A stretch of 59,464 nt of DNA from Flavobacterium sp. UBA5153 (GTDB taxonomy: Bacteria > Bacteroidota > Bacteroidia > Flavobacteriales > Flavobacteriaceae): assembly GCA_002413745.1 (NCBI GenBank), contig DHXP01000024.1:1-59464 (forward strand). The letters are read 5' to 3'. The notes beneath the pieces were generated by a model. That model saw nothing but the letters and a program-made list of their open reading frames with translations. It made no database searches and was not told the DNA's origin. Positions 26,379 through 34,199 of the stretch are shown here, piece after piece; position 1 is the first letter of the stretch, and every line of letters begins with the position of its first letter. A program made the translations under genes and the position numbers.

Positions 26379-26472
26379 GTAACTATTTTATAATTATCCT
26401 ATAGACAAGGTAGACTATGTAAAATATTTTTGAAAAAATAAATAATTAAATCTAAAAAAGGCCAGATATTAT

Positions 26473-26502
26473 TTTGTTATTTAGAAATAAGTAGTATTTT
26501 TG
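26473..26502 (+). promoter_or_regulatory. Promoter of the cysH-cysD-cysN cluster
   Basis: TTTG (26473-26476), 18 bases, TATTTTTG (26495-26502): both elements fit the Bacteroidota consensus. Transcription would begin at about 26508. Confidence 0.65.
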
Positions 26503-26508
26503 CGAACT

Positions 26509-26537
26509 AATCTACTAAACCGATAGGGTAATAGATT
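26509..26537. promoter_or_regulatory. Inverted repeat over the cysH transcription start (candidate operator)
   Basis: AATCTACTAAACC, three bases, AGGGTAATAGATT: 9 of 13 positions are symmetric. It begins where transcription is predicted to start, where a repressor would act. The neighbouring Rrf2 protein is the natural candidate to bind it. Confidence 0.45.
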
Positions 26538-26556
26538 TTATAATAAAAAAAATAAA

Positions 26557-27306
26557 ATGAGCACAGCGATAGTTCAAACATTATCAGAAAAAACCAAAGG
26601 ATTTTCCATCGAGGAAACTTTGATTTATTTGGCGAATGAATATAAAGGAAAAGTGGTTTTTTCGACTTCTTTCGGACAGGAAGACCAAGTGATTACAGCT
26701 TTAATTGCCAAAAATGATTTACCAATTACCATTTTTACTTTGGACACGGGGCGTTTGTTTCAGGAAACGTATGATGTTTTTCACAAGACGTTAAAAAAGT
26801 ATAAGAAAGAAATCAAAGTCTATTTTCCGGAAGCATCGGCAGTGGAGAAATTGTTGGAAGAAAAAGGACCAAACAGTTTCTACGATTCTGTCGAAAACAG
26901 AAAAGAATGTTGTTTTATTCGAAAAGTAGCGCCGTTGACCAAAGCGTTGAAAGGAAATTCGATTTGGATTACCGGTTTACGTGCCGAACAATCCGAAAAC
27001 AGAAATGATTTAGCTCTTTTTGAATACGACGAAAAGTTCGGAATCATAAAGTTCAATCCATTATTAAAATGGACATTAAAAGAAGTCGAAGATTATTTAG
27101 AAAAAAATAATGTGCCACAAAATGCATTGCACAAAAAAGGATTTGTAAGTATAGGTTGTGCGCCGTGTACCAGAGCAATTACCACTGACGAAGACACTAG
27201 AGCCGGAAGGTGGTGGTGGGAATCAAGCCATAAAGAATGTGGGTTGCATAGCCCCCACACGAGCGACAGCGAACTGGCGAAGCAAACTCCCAAAGGGGGA
27301 AATTGA
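26557..27306 (+). CDS. cysH: APS (adenylyl-sulfate) reductase with repeat-derived C-terminal tail
   Basis: A 249-residue sulfonucleotide reductase. The cysteine pairs C118/C119 (KECCFIRK) and C201/C204 (GCAPC) ligate a 4Fe-4S cluster, which marks the APS-using type, in line with the absence of cysC here. The catalytic cysteine is C228 in ECGLH. Family members end soon after this; here 18 further residues (SPHTSDSELAKQTPKGGN) are read from a sequence bounded by AGCCCCC and AAAGGGGG that looks like a repeat. It reduces APS to sulfite with thioredoxin. Confidence 0.92.
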   Translation: MSTAIVQTLSEKTKGFSIEETLIYLANEYKGKVVFSTSFGQEDQVITALIAKNDLPITIFTLDTGRLFQETYDVFHKTLKKYKKEIKVYFPEASAVEKLLEEKGPNSFYDSVENRKECCFIRKVAPLTKALKGNSIWITGLRAEQSENRNDLALFEYDEKFGIIKFNPLLKWTLKEVEDYLEKNNVPQNALHKKGFVSIGCAPCTRAITTDEDTRAGRWWWESSHKECGLHSPHTSDSELAKQTPKGGN

Positions 27307-27351
27307 GAACAGAAGAAAAAGGTATAAATAACAATTAAGTAATAATTTCCA

Positions 27352-27392
27352 GTCTCGGCTCCCTCTCCTTCGGAGAGGGCTGGGGTGAGGGT
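27352..27392. repeat. Palindromic repeat family A, 14 bases before cysD
   Basis: CTCGGCTCCCTCTCC TTC GGAGAGGGCTGGGGTGAGGGT. The stem CCCTCTCC/GGAGAGGG is perfect. Its end includes a GTG that would extend cysD by seven residues if used. Confidence 0.85.
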
Positions 27393-27405
27393 AAATCAAA
27401 GAATA

Positions 27406-28305
27406 ATGAGTTCAATATTAAAAACAAATGCTTTAGAAAGCGAAGCAATTTACATATTCAGAGAAGTAATTTCTCAGTTTGACAAACCTGTTTTGCTTTT
27501 TTCCGGAGGGAAAGATTCGATTACATTGGTAAGATTGGCACAAAAAGCATTCTTCCCCGCGAAAATTCCTTTTCCATTGTTACATGTGGATACAGGACAT
27601 AATTTTCCGGAAACCATCGAATTTAGAGATCGATTAGTTAAAGAATTAGGTCTGGAATTAATAGTTCGAAATGTTCAAGATTCAATCGATGAGGGAAAAG
27701 TTATCGAGGAAACAGGACGTTATTCCAGCCGAAATATGTTGCAAACGACAACGCTTTTAGATGCTATCGAAGAATTCAAATTTGATGCTTGTATTGGCGG
27801 TGCTCGTCGTGACGAAGAAAAGGCAAGAGCCAAAGAACGTATTTTCTCAGTTCGTGACGATTTTGGACAATGGGACGAAAAAAACCAACGTCCAGAATTA
27901 TTCGACATCCTGAACGGTAAAATTGAAAACGGACAAAACGTTCGTGTTTTTCCAATTTCGAACTGGACAGAACTCGATGTTTGGAGTTATATCGAACAGG
28001 AAGGAATCGAAATTCCGTCGATTTATTTTTCACACAAGCGTAAAACATTCTTGCGTGACGGATTAATCTGGTCGCATTCACCCTTTGTTTATCAAGAAGA
28101 AGACGAAGAAATTGAAGAAAGAATTGTGCGTTTTAGAACTGTTGGCGATATGAGTTGTACGGCAGCAGTCGAATCGTATGCCGCTACAATTGCAGAAGTT
28201 GTTGGCGAAATCAGGACTTCGACCATCTCCGAAAGAGGTGCGAGGATCGACGATAAACGTTCTGAAGCAGCAATGGAAAAAAGAAAACAACAAGGATACT
28301 TTTAG
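27406..28305 (+). CDS. cysD: Sulfate adenylyltransferase subunit 2
   Basis: The smaller subunit of ATP sulfurylase, 299 residues from the ATG at 27406; a GTG at 27385 lies inside a repeat and is unlikely to be the start. LLFSGGKDSITLVRLA is the PP-loop that binds ATP, and IGGARRDEEKARAKER and the C-terminal ERGARIDDKRSEAAMEKRKQQGYF are typical of CysD. With CysN it makes APS from sulfate and ATP in the cytoplasm. Confidence 0.96.
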   Translation: MSSILKTNALESEAIYIFREVISQFDKPVLLFSGGKDSITLVRLAQKAFFPAKIPFPLLHVDTGHNFPETIEFRDRLVKELGLELIVRNVQDSIDEGKVIEETGRYSSRNMLQTTTLLDAIEEFKFDACIGGARRDEEKARAKERIFSVRDDFGQWDEKNQRPELFDILNGKIENGQNVRVFPISNWTELDVWSYIEQEGIEIPSIYFSHKRKTFLRDGLIWSHSPFVYQEEDEEIEERIVRFRTVGDMSCTAAVESYAATIAEVVGEIRTSTISERGARIDDKRSEAAMEKRKQQGYF

Positions 28306-28449
28306 AATTATTTTAAATATTGATCCGAGCCTGAAAGGCGAACAGGCAAAGCAATTTTAAATTTTAAATGAATGAAAGTATCATTAAAATTTAAAATAAT
28401 CAACGGCATTTAAAATTCAAAACTTATAATTTAAAATAACAAGAAACTG

Positions 28450-29694
28450 ATGGAAGTTTTAAAAATAGCAACAGCAGGAAGCGTAGATGACGGGAAAAGT
28501 ACATTAATCGGGAGATTGTTGTACGATACAAAATCATTGACTACCGATAAAATTGAAGCAATAGAAAGAAGCAGCAAGCAAAAAGGATATGATTATCTAG
28601 ATTTTTCATTGGCTACCGATGGTTTGGTTGCTGAAAGAGAACAAGGGATTACGATTGATGTGGCACATATTTATTTTTCGACTGCCAAAAAAAGTTACAT
28701 CATTGCCGATACACCGGGTCACGTAGAATATACCCGAAATATGGTAACCGGAGCTTCGACTTCGCAAGTATCCATCATATTGATTGATGCTCGAAAAGGC
28801 GTTATCGAGCAAACCTATCGCCACTTTTTCATCAATAATTTGTTGCGTGTAAAAGAAGTGATTGTTGCGGTCAACAAAATGGATTTGGTCGATTATTCCG
28901 AAGAAGTGTACAACAAAATCAAAGCCGATTTTCAAGCATTGAATGCAAAAAGCACGTTCAAAGAACAAGTGGTGAGTTACATTCCGTTAAGCGCCATCAA
29001 TGGCGGAAACGTGGTTGACAAATCAGAGAATATGCCTTGGTATGACGGGCAAACTATTTTGGAACATTTGGAAGGTTTGGAACCAAAAGATGTTTTCGAA
29101 AAAGGAGAAGTTCGCTTCCCGGTTCAAACGGTGATTAGACCAAAAACCGAAGAATACCACGATTTTAGGGGTTATGCCGGAAAATTGTACGGGAATAATA
29201 TCAAAGTGGGAGATGCCGTAACGGTGCTTCCTTCGTTGACCCAATCGAAAGTTTCTAAAATTCATTTCTTCGACAAACAATTTGACGAAGCCACTACGGG
29301 TTCTTCAATAGTTTTGGAATTGGAAAATGACATCAACGTTACTCGTGGTGATATGATTATAAAATCAGGAGAACTTCCAAGAATCGAAAAAGACATCAAC
29401 ACGACGATTTGCTGGATGGACAGCAAAAAGCTGGTTGCGGGAACAAAATACATCGTTCAGCACAATACCAATAGGGTTTTAGCCAAAATTGAAAGTATAA
29501 AAAACACTATCGCAACCGATTATTCGGGGACAAACCCGGCGACTCAATTGGCCATTAACGAGATCGGCGAAGTGCATGTAAAATTGAGCAAACCATTATA
29601 TTTTGATGCCTATAACGACAACAAATCAAACGGAGCATTCATATTAATCGATACCGCAACCAATACAACCGCAGGAGTTGGATTTATAAAATAA
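28450..29694 (+). CDS. cysN: Sulfate adenylyltransferase subunit 1 (GTPase)
   Basis: A 414-residue EF-Tu-like GTPase: G1 GSVDDGKST, G3 DTPGHVEYTRNM and G4 NKMDL are intact, followed by two beta-barrel domains. GTP hydrolysis drives APS formation by CysD. There is no fused APS kinase domain, so APS is probably reduced directly by the APS reductase of this cluster. The 144 bases between cysD and cysN are AT-rich with no other feature I can see. Confidence 0.96.
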   Translation: MEVLKIATAGSVDDGKSTLIGRLLYDTKSLTTDKIEAIERSSKQKGYDYLDFSLATDGLVAEREQGITIDVAHIYFSTAKKSYIIADTPGHVEYTRNMVTGASTSQVSIILIDARKGVIEQTYRHFFINNLLRVKEVIVAVNKMDLVDYSEEVYNKIKADFQALNAKSTFKEQVVSYIPLSAINGGNVVDKSENMPWYDGQTILEHLEGLEPKDVFEKGEVRFPVQTVIRPKTEEYHDFRGYAGKLYGNNIKVGDAVTVLPSLTQSKVSKIHFFDKQFDEATTGSSIVLELENDINVTRGDMIIKSGELPRIEKDINTTICWMDSKKLVAGTKYIVQHNTNRVLAKIESIKNTIATDYSGTNPATQLAINEIGEVHVKLSKPLYFDAYNDNKSNGAFILIDTATNTTAGVGFIK

Positions 29695-29695
29695 T

Positions 29696-29717
29696 CCCCT
29701 CACCGAAGGAGAGGAAG
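29696..29717. repeat. Partial family A repeat after cysN
   Basis: CCCTCACCGAAGGAGAGGAAGC just after the stop looks like a reverse or decayed copy of the element seen 105 bases later. Confidence 0.5.
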
Positions 29718-29800
29718 CTAAAACTGGACTCAGTTGGGATTTAGTTTTGAGCAAATAATTTAGAATATAAAAGTAAAATATTAATTTAAAAAACATACCA

Positions 29801-29841
29801 GACTCGGCTCCCCCTCCTTCGGAGGGGGCTGAGGGGAGGAT
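29801..29841. repeat. Palindromic repeat family A before the sulfite reductase gene
   Basis: GACTCGGCTCCCCCTCC TTC GGAGGGGGCTGAGGGGAGGAT. The last part, GGGGAGGAT, ends 14 bases before the ATG and happens to resemble a Shine-Dalgarno sequence. Confidence 0.85.
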
Positions 29842-29855
29842 AAACATATCTACAG

Positions 29856-31946
29856 ATGCAGAGTTTTAGAACCGAAATAGAAGATCCGATTGTCCAAAAA
29901 GACATCATCGATTTGGAAAGAAAAATAACATTATTTAGGGAAGGAAAAATTGACGAGGAACGTTTTCGTAGCCTTCGGTTGGCGCGTGGCGTTTACGGTC
30001 AGCGTCAGGAAGGCGTTCAAATGATTCGTATCAAATTGCCTTTCGGGAAAGTTTCGAGCGAGCAATTGTTGCGAATTTCAAAAGTTTCCGATGAATATTC
30101 TACGGGGCGTTTGCACATCACGACGCGTCAGGATATCCAAATTCACTATGTAAGTTTGGACAGAACACCTGAACTTTGGGCCGAATTGGAAAAAAATGAC
30201 ATCACGCTTCGTGAAGCTTGCGGAAACACGGTAAGAAATATTACTGCCAGTGAAACTGCCGGAATTGATGTGGATGAACCTTTTGACGTTTCGCCTTATG
30301 CATTTGCAATGTTCGATTTTTTCTTGCGAAATCCTGTTTGTCAGGAAATGGGGCGAAAGTTCAAAATTTCGTTTTCTTCGTCCGATAAAGATACGGCCTT
30401 GAGTTACATTCACGATTTAGGGTTTATTCCAAAAATCGTAAACGGTGAAAGAGGTTTCAAAGTGATGCTTGGCGGAGGATTGGGTTCGCAGCCACTCCAC
30501 GCCGAAGTCTTATCGGAATTTATTCCAACCAATCAAATCATTCCAACAACCGAAGGCGTTTTAAGAATTTTTGACCGTTTTGGCGAAAGATCCAGAAGAT
30601 TGAAAGCCAGAATGAAGTTCTTAATCAAAGACTTGGGTGCGGAAGCATTTACTAAATTGGTCGAAGAAGAGAAAAAAGCTTTGTCACATCCAGTTTTCGA
30701 AATCGACACAACCGCTTTTGACACTCCAATTCCGGAACCTTTATTGGTTGCACCAAAAGTAGAAATCGAAAACGTTGCGACTTTCGAAGCCTGGAAAAAA
30801 TCGAATGTCATCCAACAAAAACAAAAAGGCTACGTTGCCATTGGCATCAAAGTGGCATTGGGCGATTTTTATACGGATAAAGCCAGATTATTGGCGGATT
30901 TAATCAAAAATTATGCAGCCAACGAATTGCGTTTTTCGTTGAGACAAGATATTCTCATCCGTCACATAAAAGAAGAAAATTTGGCCTTTTTCTACCAAGA
31001 ATTGGCCAAACTTGGTTTTGTAACTTTAGGATATAATTCTACTGCCGACATTACCTCTTGTCCGGGAACTGACACGTGTAATTTGGGAATTGCAAGCAGC
31101 ACGGGAGTTGCCACGGAACTGGAAAGAGTTTTGGCAACCGAATATCCACAATACTTCAATAACAAGGAAATCACCATAAAAATTAGCGGTTGTATGAATG
31201 CTTGCGGGCAACATAATATGGCGCACATTGGTTTTCAGGGAATGTCAATTAATTCAGGAAAGCTAGTCGCACCGGCACTTCAGGTGTTGTTAGGCGGAGG
31301 CGTTTTAGGAAACGGAGAAGGACGATTTGCCGATAAAGTAATCAAAATCCCTAGTCGTCGTGGCCCAGAGGCACTTCGTTCTATTTTGGATGATTTCGAA
31401 TCCAATGCCAACGGACAATCCTTTTTGGACTATTACGATGCCAAAGGCGAAACCTATTTTTTCGAATTATTGAAACCACTTTCGGATATTACGAATTTAT
31501 CCGAAGCCGATTTTGTCGATTGGGGCAATGCCGATAATTATGTAAAAGCTATCGGTGTGGGCGAATGTGCCGGTGTCGTGATTGATTTAGTTGCCACGTT
31601 GATATTCGAAGCCAAAGACAAAATGACTTTCGCTCAGGAAGCTTTCGAAGACAAAAATTGGGCCGACGCCATCTATTTGGCGTACGCAGGTTTTGTAAAT
31701 GGTGCCAAAGCATTGCTGCTTTCCGAAAATCAAAGAACCAACCACCACGCGGGAATAATCGATTTATTCGACACTTTTTTCACGGAGACCAATAAAATTG
31801 AATTGAAATCGACTTTCAAAGAATTGGTTTACCAAATCAACCAAAATGAACCTTCTGCAGCATTCGCAAAAAGATATATTCAAGAAGCAACAGCTTTTTT
31901 TGAAACTATCGAATCCTATAGAGAAAAAGATTTAGCAAATGAATAA
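29856..31946 (+). CDS. Siroheme sulfite reductase with C-terminal HEPN-like domain
   Basis: A 696-residue protein. Residues about 1-550 are a one-subunit nitrite/sulfite reductase with duplicated ferredoxin-like and siroheme domains; the cluster and siroheme cysteines are C402, C408, C446 and C450 (SCPGTDTC and GCMNAC). Residues about 560-696 form a helical extension (FAQEAFEDKNWADAIYLAYAGF) resembling HEPN or SAV-type helical bundles. The sulfate genes upstream and the siroheme genes downstream argue for sulfite, not nitrite. The electron donor is not encoded here. It overlaps cobA by eight bases. Confidence 0.88.
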   Translation: MQSFRTEIEDPIVQKDIIDLERKITLFREGKIDEERFRSLRLARGVYGQRQEGVQMIRIKLPFGKVSSEQLLRISKVSDEYSTGRLHITTRQDIQIHYVSLDRTPELWAELEKNDITLREACGNTVRNITASETAGIDVDEPFDVSPYAFAMFDFFLRNPVCQEMGRKFKISFSSSDKDTALSYIHDLGFIPKIVNGERGFKVMLGGGLGSQPLHAEVLSEFIPTNQIIPTTEGVLRIFDRFGERSRRLKARMKFLIKDLGAEAFTKLVEEEKKALSHPVFEIDTTAFDTPIPEPLLVAPKVEIENVATFEAWKKSNVIQQKQKGYVAIGIKVALGDFYTDKARLLADLIKNYAANELRFSLRQDILIRHIKEENLAFFYQELAKLGFVTLGYNSTADITSCPGTDTCNLGIASSTGVATELERVLATEYPQYFNNKEITIKISGCMNACGQHNMAHIGFQGMSINSGKLVAPALQVLLGGGVLGNGEGRFADKVIKIPSRRGPEALRSILDDFESNANGQSFLDYYDAKGETYFFELLKPLSDITNLSEADFVDWGNADNYVKAIGVGECAGVVIDLVATLIFEAKDKMTFAQEAFEDKNWADAIYLAYAGFVNGAKALLLSENQRTNHHAGIIDLFDTFFTETNKIELKSTFKELVYQINQNEPSAAFAKRYIQEATAFFETIESYREKDLANE

Positions 31947-32721
31947 AATCATGAAACCAAGAGTAACATTAGTGGGCGCTGGTCCTGGCGATCCAGATTT
32001 GCTTACCATCAAAGGAGCAAAGGCGCTTGCCGATGCCAATGTGGTTTTGTATGATGCTTTGGCCAACGAGGAAATATTGACCTATGCGTCAAAAAAAGCC
32101 CTAAAAATATTTGTGGGAAAAAGAAAAGGCTGTCACGAGTATTCTCAAGATCAAATCAACCAATTGATTGTTGACAATGCGCTTACTTACGGAAATGTGG
32201 TGCGACTAAAAGGCGGTGATCCATTTATTTTTGGTCGCGGAAGTGAAGAAATAGAGTTTGTAGAAAGTTTTGGAATTCCTACAGCAGTAATTCCTGGAAT
32301 TTCATCATCGATTGCCGTTCCAGCAAATCAGGGAATTTCCTTGACAAAAAGAGGTGTTTCCGAAAGTTTTTGGGTCATCACAGGAACTACTTCCGAGAGG
32401 AAATTATCCAAAGACGTGGCTCTCGCAGCGAAATCATCGGCAACTGTCGTGATTTTGATGGGGATGGGCAAACTCGAACAAATTGTGGCGTTATTCCAAA
32501 ACGAATCCAAAGGCGAAACTCCTGTTGCCATTATTCAAAACGGGACATTGCCGAACGAAAAAGTGGGTGTTGGAACCATAAACACAATTGGGAAAGTGGT
32601 AACAGAAAACGGCTTGAGTTCACCAGCAATTATTGTAATTGGCGAAGTTGTAAGAGAAAGTAATAAGTTGAAAAATTTTCACGAAGAATTTATATCCAAT
32701 AAGGTTTATGCAAGAGAATAA
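31939..32721 (+). CDS. cobA: Uroporphyrinogen-III C-methyltransferase
   Basis: A 260-residue SAM-dependent enzyme that adds two methyl groups to uroporphyrinogen III to give precorrin-2, the first step to siroheme. VTLVGAGPGDPDLLTIKGAKAL, VRLKGGDPFIFGRGSEE and the PGISSSIAVPA motif are typical. It starts inside the sulfite reductase gene, eight bases before its stop; a second ATG four codons in could be used instead. The siroheme synthase that takes the product follows after a gap containing a broken gene. Confidence 0.95.
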   Translation: MNKIMKPRVTLVGAGPGDPDLLTIKGAKALADANVVLYDALANEEILTYASKKALKIFVGKRKGCHEYSQDQINQLIVDNALTYGNVVRLKGGDPFIFGRGSEEIEFVESFGIPTAVIPGISSSIAVPANQGISLTKRGVSESFWVITGTTSERKLSKDVALAAKSSATVVILMGMGKLEQIVALFQNESKGETPVAIIQNGTLPNEKVGVGTINTIGKVVTENGLSSPAIIVIGEVVRESNKLKNFHEEFISNKVYARE

Positions 32722-32765
32722 TGGCGATAAACTAACTATATTCCAAATTTTTAAACTTGATAAAT

Positions 32766-33067
32766 ATGAATTATTTTGAAATTAGGGCAAAAGTGTTATT
32801 GTCAATACAAAGAGCTTTGTGGGGTATGATATATCCATCTATTAGAGCAATAGCAGTTGGTTTTGAAGGAACAAAAAAGCTTAAGGTTGTATGTTTTTAG
32901 ATAGAGAACCAAATGAAGATGATTATGATAATATAAGTGATGTAACAGGTGAAGTTTGTGCAGATGTTGATTTCACGGAAGTTGAAGAAAAATGTATATT
33001 TACATTAGAGCCAATATCTCAATTAGATAATTTAGAATCTTGGGCTTATATTAGAAAAGAAAACTAA
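32766..33067 (+). pseudogene. Frameshifted small protein gene, possibly an immunity-type family
   Basis: Frame one reads MNYFEIRAKVLLSIQRALWG to GTKKLKVVCF and stops at 32900. The frame offset by one then continues LDREPNEDDYDNISDVTGE to SWAYIRKEN, stopping at 33067. One extra T in the T5 run at 32894-32898 would join them into a protein of about 100 residues. The pattern (ALWGMIYPSIRAIAVGF, then an acidic half) resembles small proteins found beside polymorphic toxins, but I do not identify the family. No toxin lies nearby; it is more AT-rich than the genes around it. Confidence 0.55.
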
Positions 33068-33174
33068 GTTCTTGCTTTTTTATATTCATATTAATTATGC
33101 GAATTAAAGGTTAAAAAAATTATTTTTAAAATCATCATAATCAATATTTTTAAAACGTTTATAATACATTTTCA

Positions 33175-33816
33175 ATGTCCGATAATCTAATACATTCCAA
33201 CATTCAAGACTCGGCTCCCTCTCCTTCGGAGAGGGCTGGGGAGAGGAACGAACTTTACCCAATTTTCCTAAAACTCCACCAACTCAATGTACTCCTAATT
33301 GGCGGAGGAAATGTAGGATTAGAGAAGTTGTCCTTTTTGTTGAAATCGAGCCCAAATGCCAATGTCGAAATTGTTGCAACCCATTTTTTGCCCGAAGTTT
33401 TGGCACTTGCCAAAAAACATAACTTGGTAACGACCAAATCAAAATTCAAGAAAAAAATGCTCAAAAAAAGGCATTTGGTTATTGCTTGCATCAATGATTC
33501 GAAAGTCAGTAAACGAGTGTATGATTTGTCAAAAAAACGATATTTATTGGCAAACATAGCCGACACACCCGAGTTATGTGATTTTTATTTAGGCGGAATC
33601 GTGACCAAAGGAAACGTGAAAATTGCCATTTCGACCAATGGAAAATCACCAACAACCGCCAAAAGATTACGCGAATTTTTCGAAGAAATAATCCCGGACG
33701 ACATCAATTCAATGGTCGAAAACCTGAACGAATATCGAAAAACCCTAAAAGGGAATTTTCAGGAAAAAGTGGATAAAATGAACGAAATTACCCAAGTTTT
33801 AAAGGGCAAACAATAA
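33175..33816 (+). CDS. Siroheme synthase, precorrin-2 dehydrogenase/ferrochelatase type
   Basis: A 213-residue protein of the CysG N-terminal/Met8p type; the NAD-binding motif is VLLIGGGNVGLEKL and IAISTNGKSPTTAKRLREFFEE is the second family block. It oxidises precorrin-2 and inserts iron to give siroheme for the sulfite reductase. The first 24 residues are unusual: residues about 12-24 (DSAPSPSERAGER) are read from a family A palindromic repeat lodged between the start codon and the conserved domain. It ends about 75 bases before the SAM-I riboswitch. Confidence 0.88.
   Translation: MSDNLIHSNIQDSAPSPSERAGERNELYPIFLKLHQLNVLLIGGGNVGLEKLSFLLKSSPNANVEIVATHFLPEVLALAKKHNLVTTKSKFKKKMLKKRHLVIACINDSKVSKRVYDLSKKRYLLANIADTPELCDFYLGGIVTKGNVKIAISTNGKSPTTAKRLREFFEEIIPDDINSMVENLNEYRKTLKGNFQEKVDKMNEITQVLKGKQ
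33208..33247. repeat. In-frame family A repeat inside the siroheme synthase gene
   Basis: GACTCGGCTCCCTCTCC TTC GGAGAGGGCTGGGGAGAGGA, read as SAPSPSERAGER. The tyrA gene contains the same element in the same reading frame (SAPSPLERAGER). Confidence 0.9.
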
Positions 33817-33832
33817 AATATGGCGTGAATGC

Positions 33833-33863
33833 TTGCAATTAATCGCGTTATGTGTTTACTTTG
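33833..33863 (+). promoter_or_regulatory. Promoter before the second SAM-I riboswitch
   Basis: TTG (33833-33835), 20 bases, TTACTTTG (33856-33863). It matches the arrangement before the first SAM-I riboswitch. Confidence 0.5.
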
Positions 33864-33885
33864 CAGTGTTCATGCATTTATTGAT

Positions 33886-33989
33886 TGTTATCACGAAAGG
33901 CGGAGGGAAAGACCCGATGAAACCTTAGCAACCCTTTATCTGTAAAGAAGGTGCTACATTCTATCCCGATTAATCGGGAAAAGATAACC
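33886..33989 (+). ncRNA. SAM-I (S-box) riboswitch, copy 2
   Basis: GGAGGGAAAGACCCGATGAAA, CCTTAGCAACC and AAGGTGCTACATTC follow the SAM-I core. P1 is GTTATC (33887-33892) with GATAAC (33983-33988). P2 uses AAGG/CCTT against AAGC/GCTT in copy 1, and the P3 loop differs, while the stretch from the GGTGCT core through P4 is identical between copies. It lies 200 bases before metH part 1, with a dispersed repeat in between. Confidence 0.92.
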
Positions 33990-34050
33990 ACGAGAAATCC
34001 TCTCACTTTTTACGATAACATTTAATTTTTTTGAAACAGTAGCTTTTTTT

Positions 34051-34120
34051 TGGAGCTATTTCCTGCTGTGCGTTACAATCCACGCCCAAAAGCGTGGGAT
34101 TTCCACTTCCATCAGGGCTA
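34051..34120 (+). repeat. Dispersed structured repeat, possible small RNA (copy 2)
   Basis: GGAGCTATTTCCTGCTGTGCG, stem AATC.CACGC / GCGTG.GATT with an A-rich loop, then CTTCCATCAGGGCT. Same unit as 7036-7107 with changes in the lower stem that keep pairing. It sits between the SAM-I riboswitch and metH, so it is probably transcribed in the same leader. Confidence 0.6.
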
Positions 34121-34199
34121 AAAAATAGGAATCAACAAATTTCTGGGTTTAATAATAAAATGCTTTGCGCCTTAGCGTCTTAGCGGCAAAAAACAAGTT

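Noticed and set aside
27385-27405. GTG start for cysD at 27385
   Set aside because: It lies in a family A repeat; MSSILKTNALESEAI at 27406 matches the usual CysD start.
29856-31946. Reading the siroheme enzyme as a nitrite reductase
   Set aside because: The neighbours are sulfate assimilation and siroheme genes, with no nitrate or nitrite genes; sulfite is more likely, although the motifs alone do not exclude nitrite.
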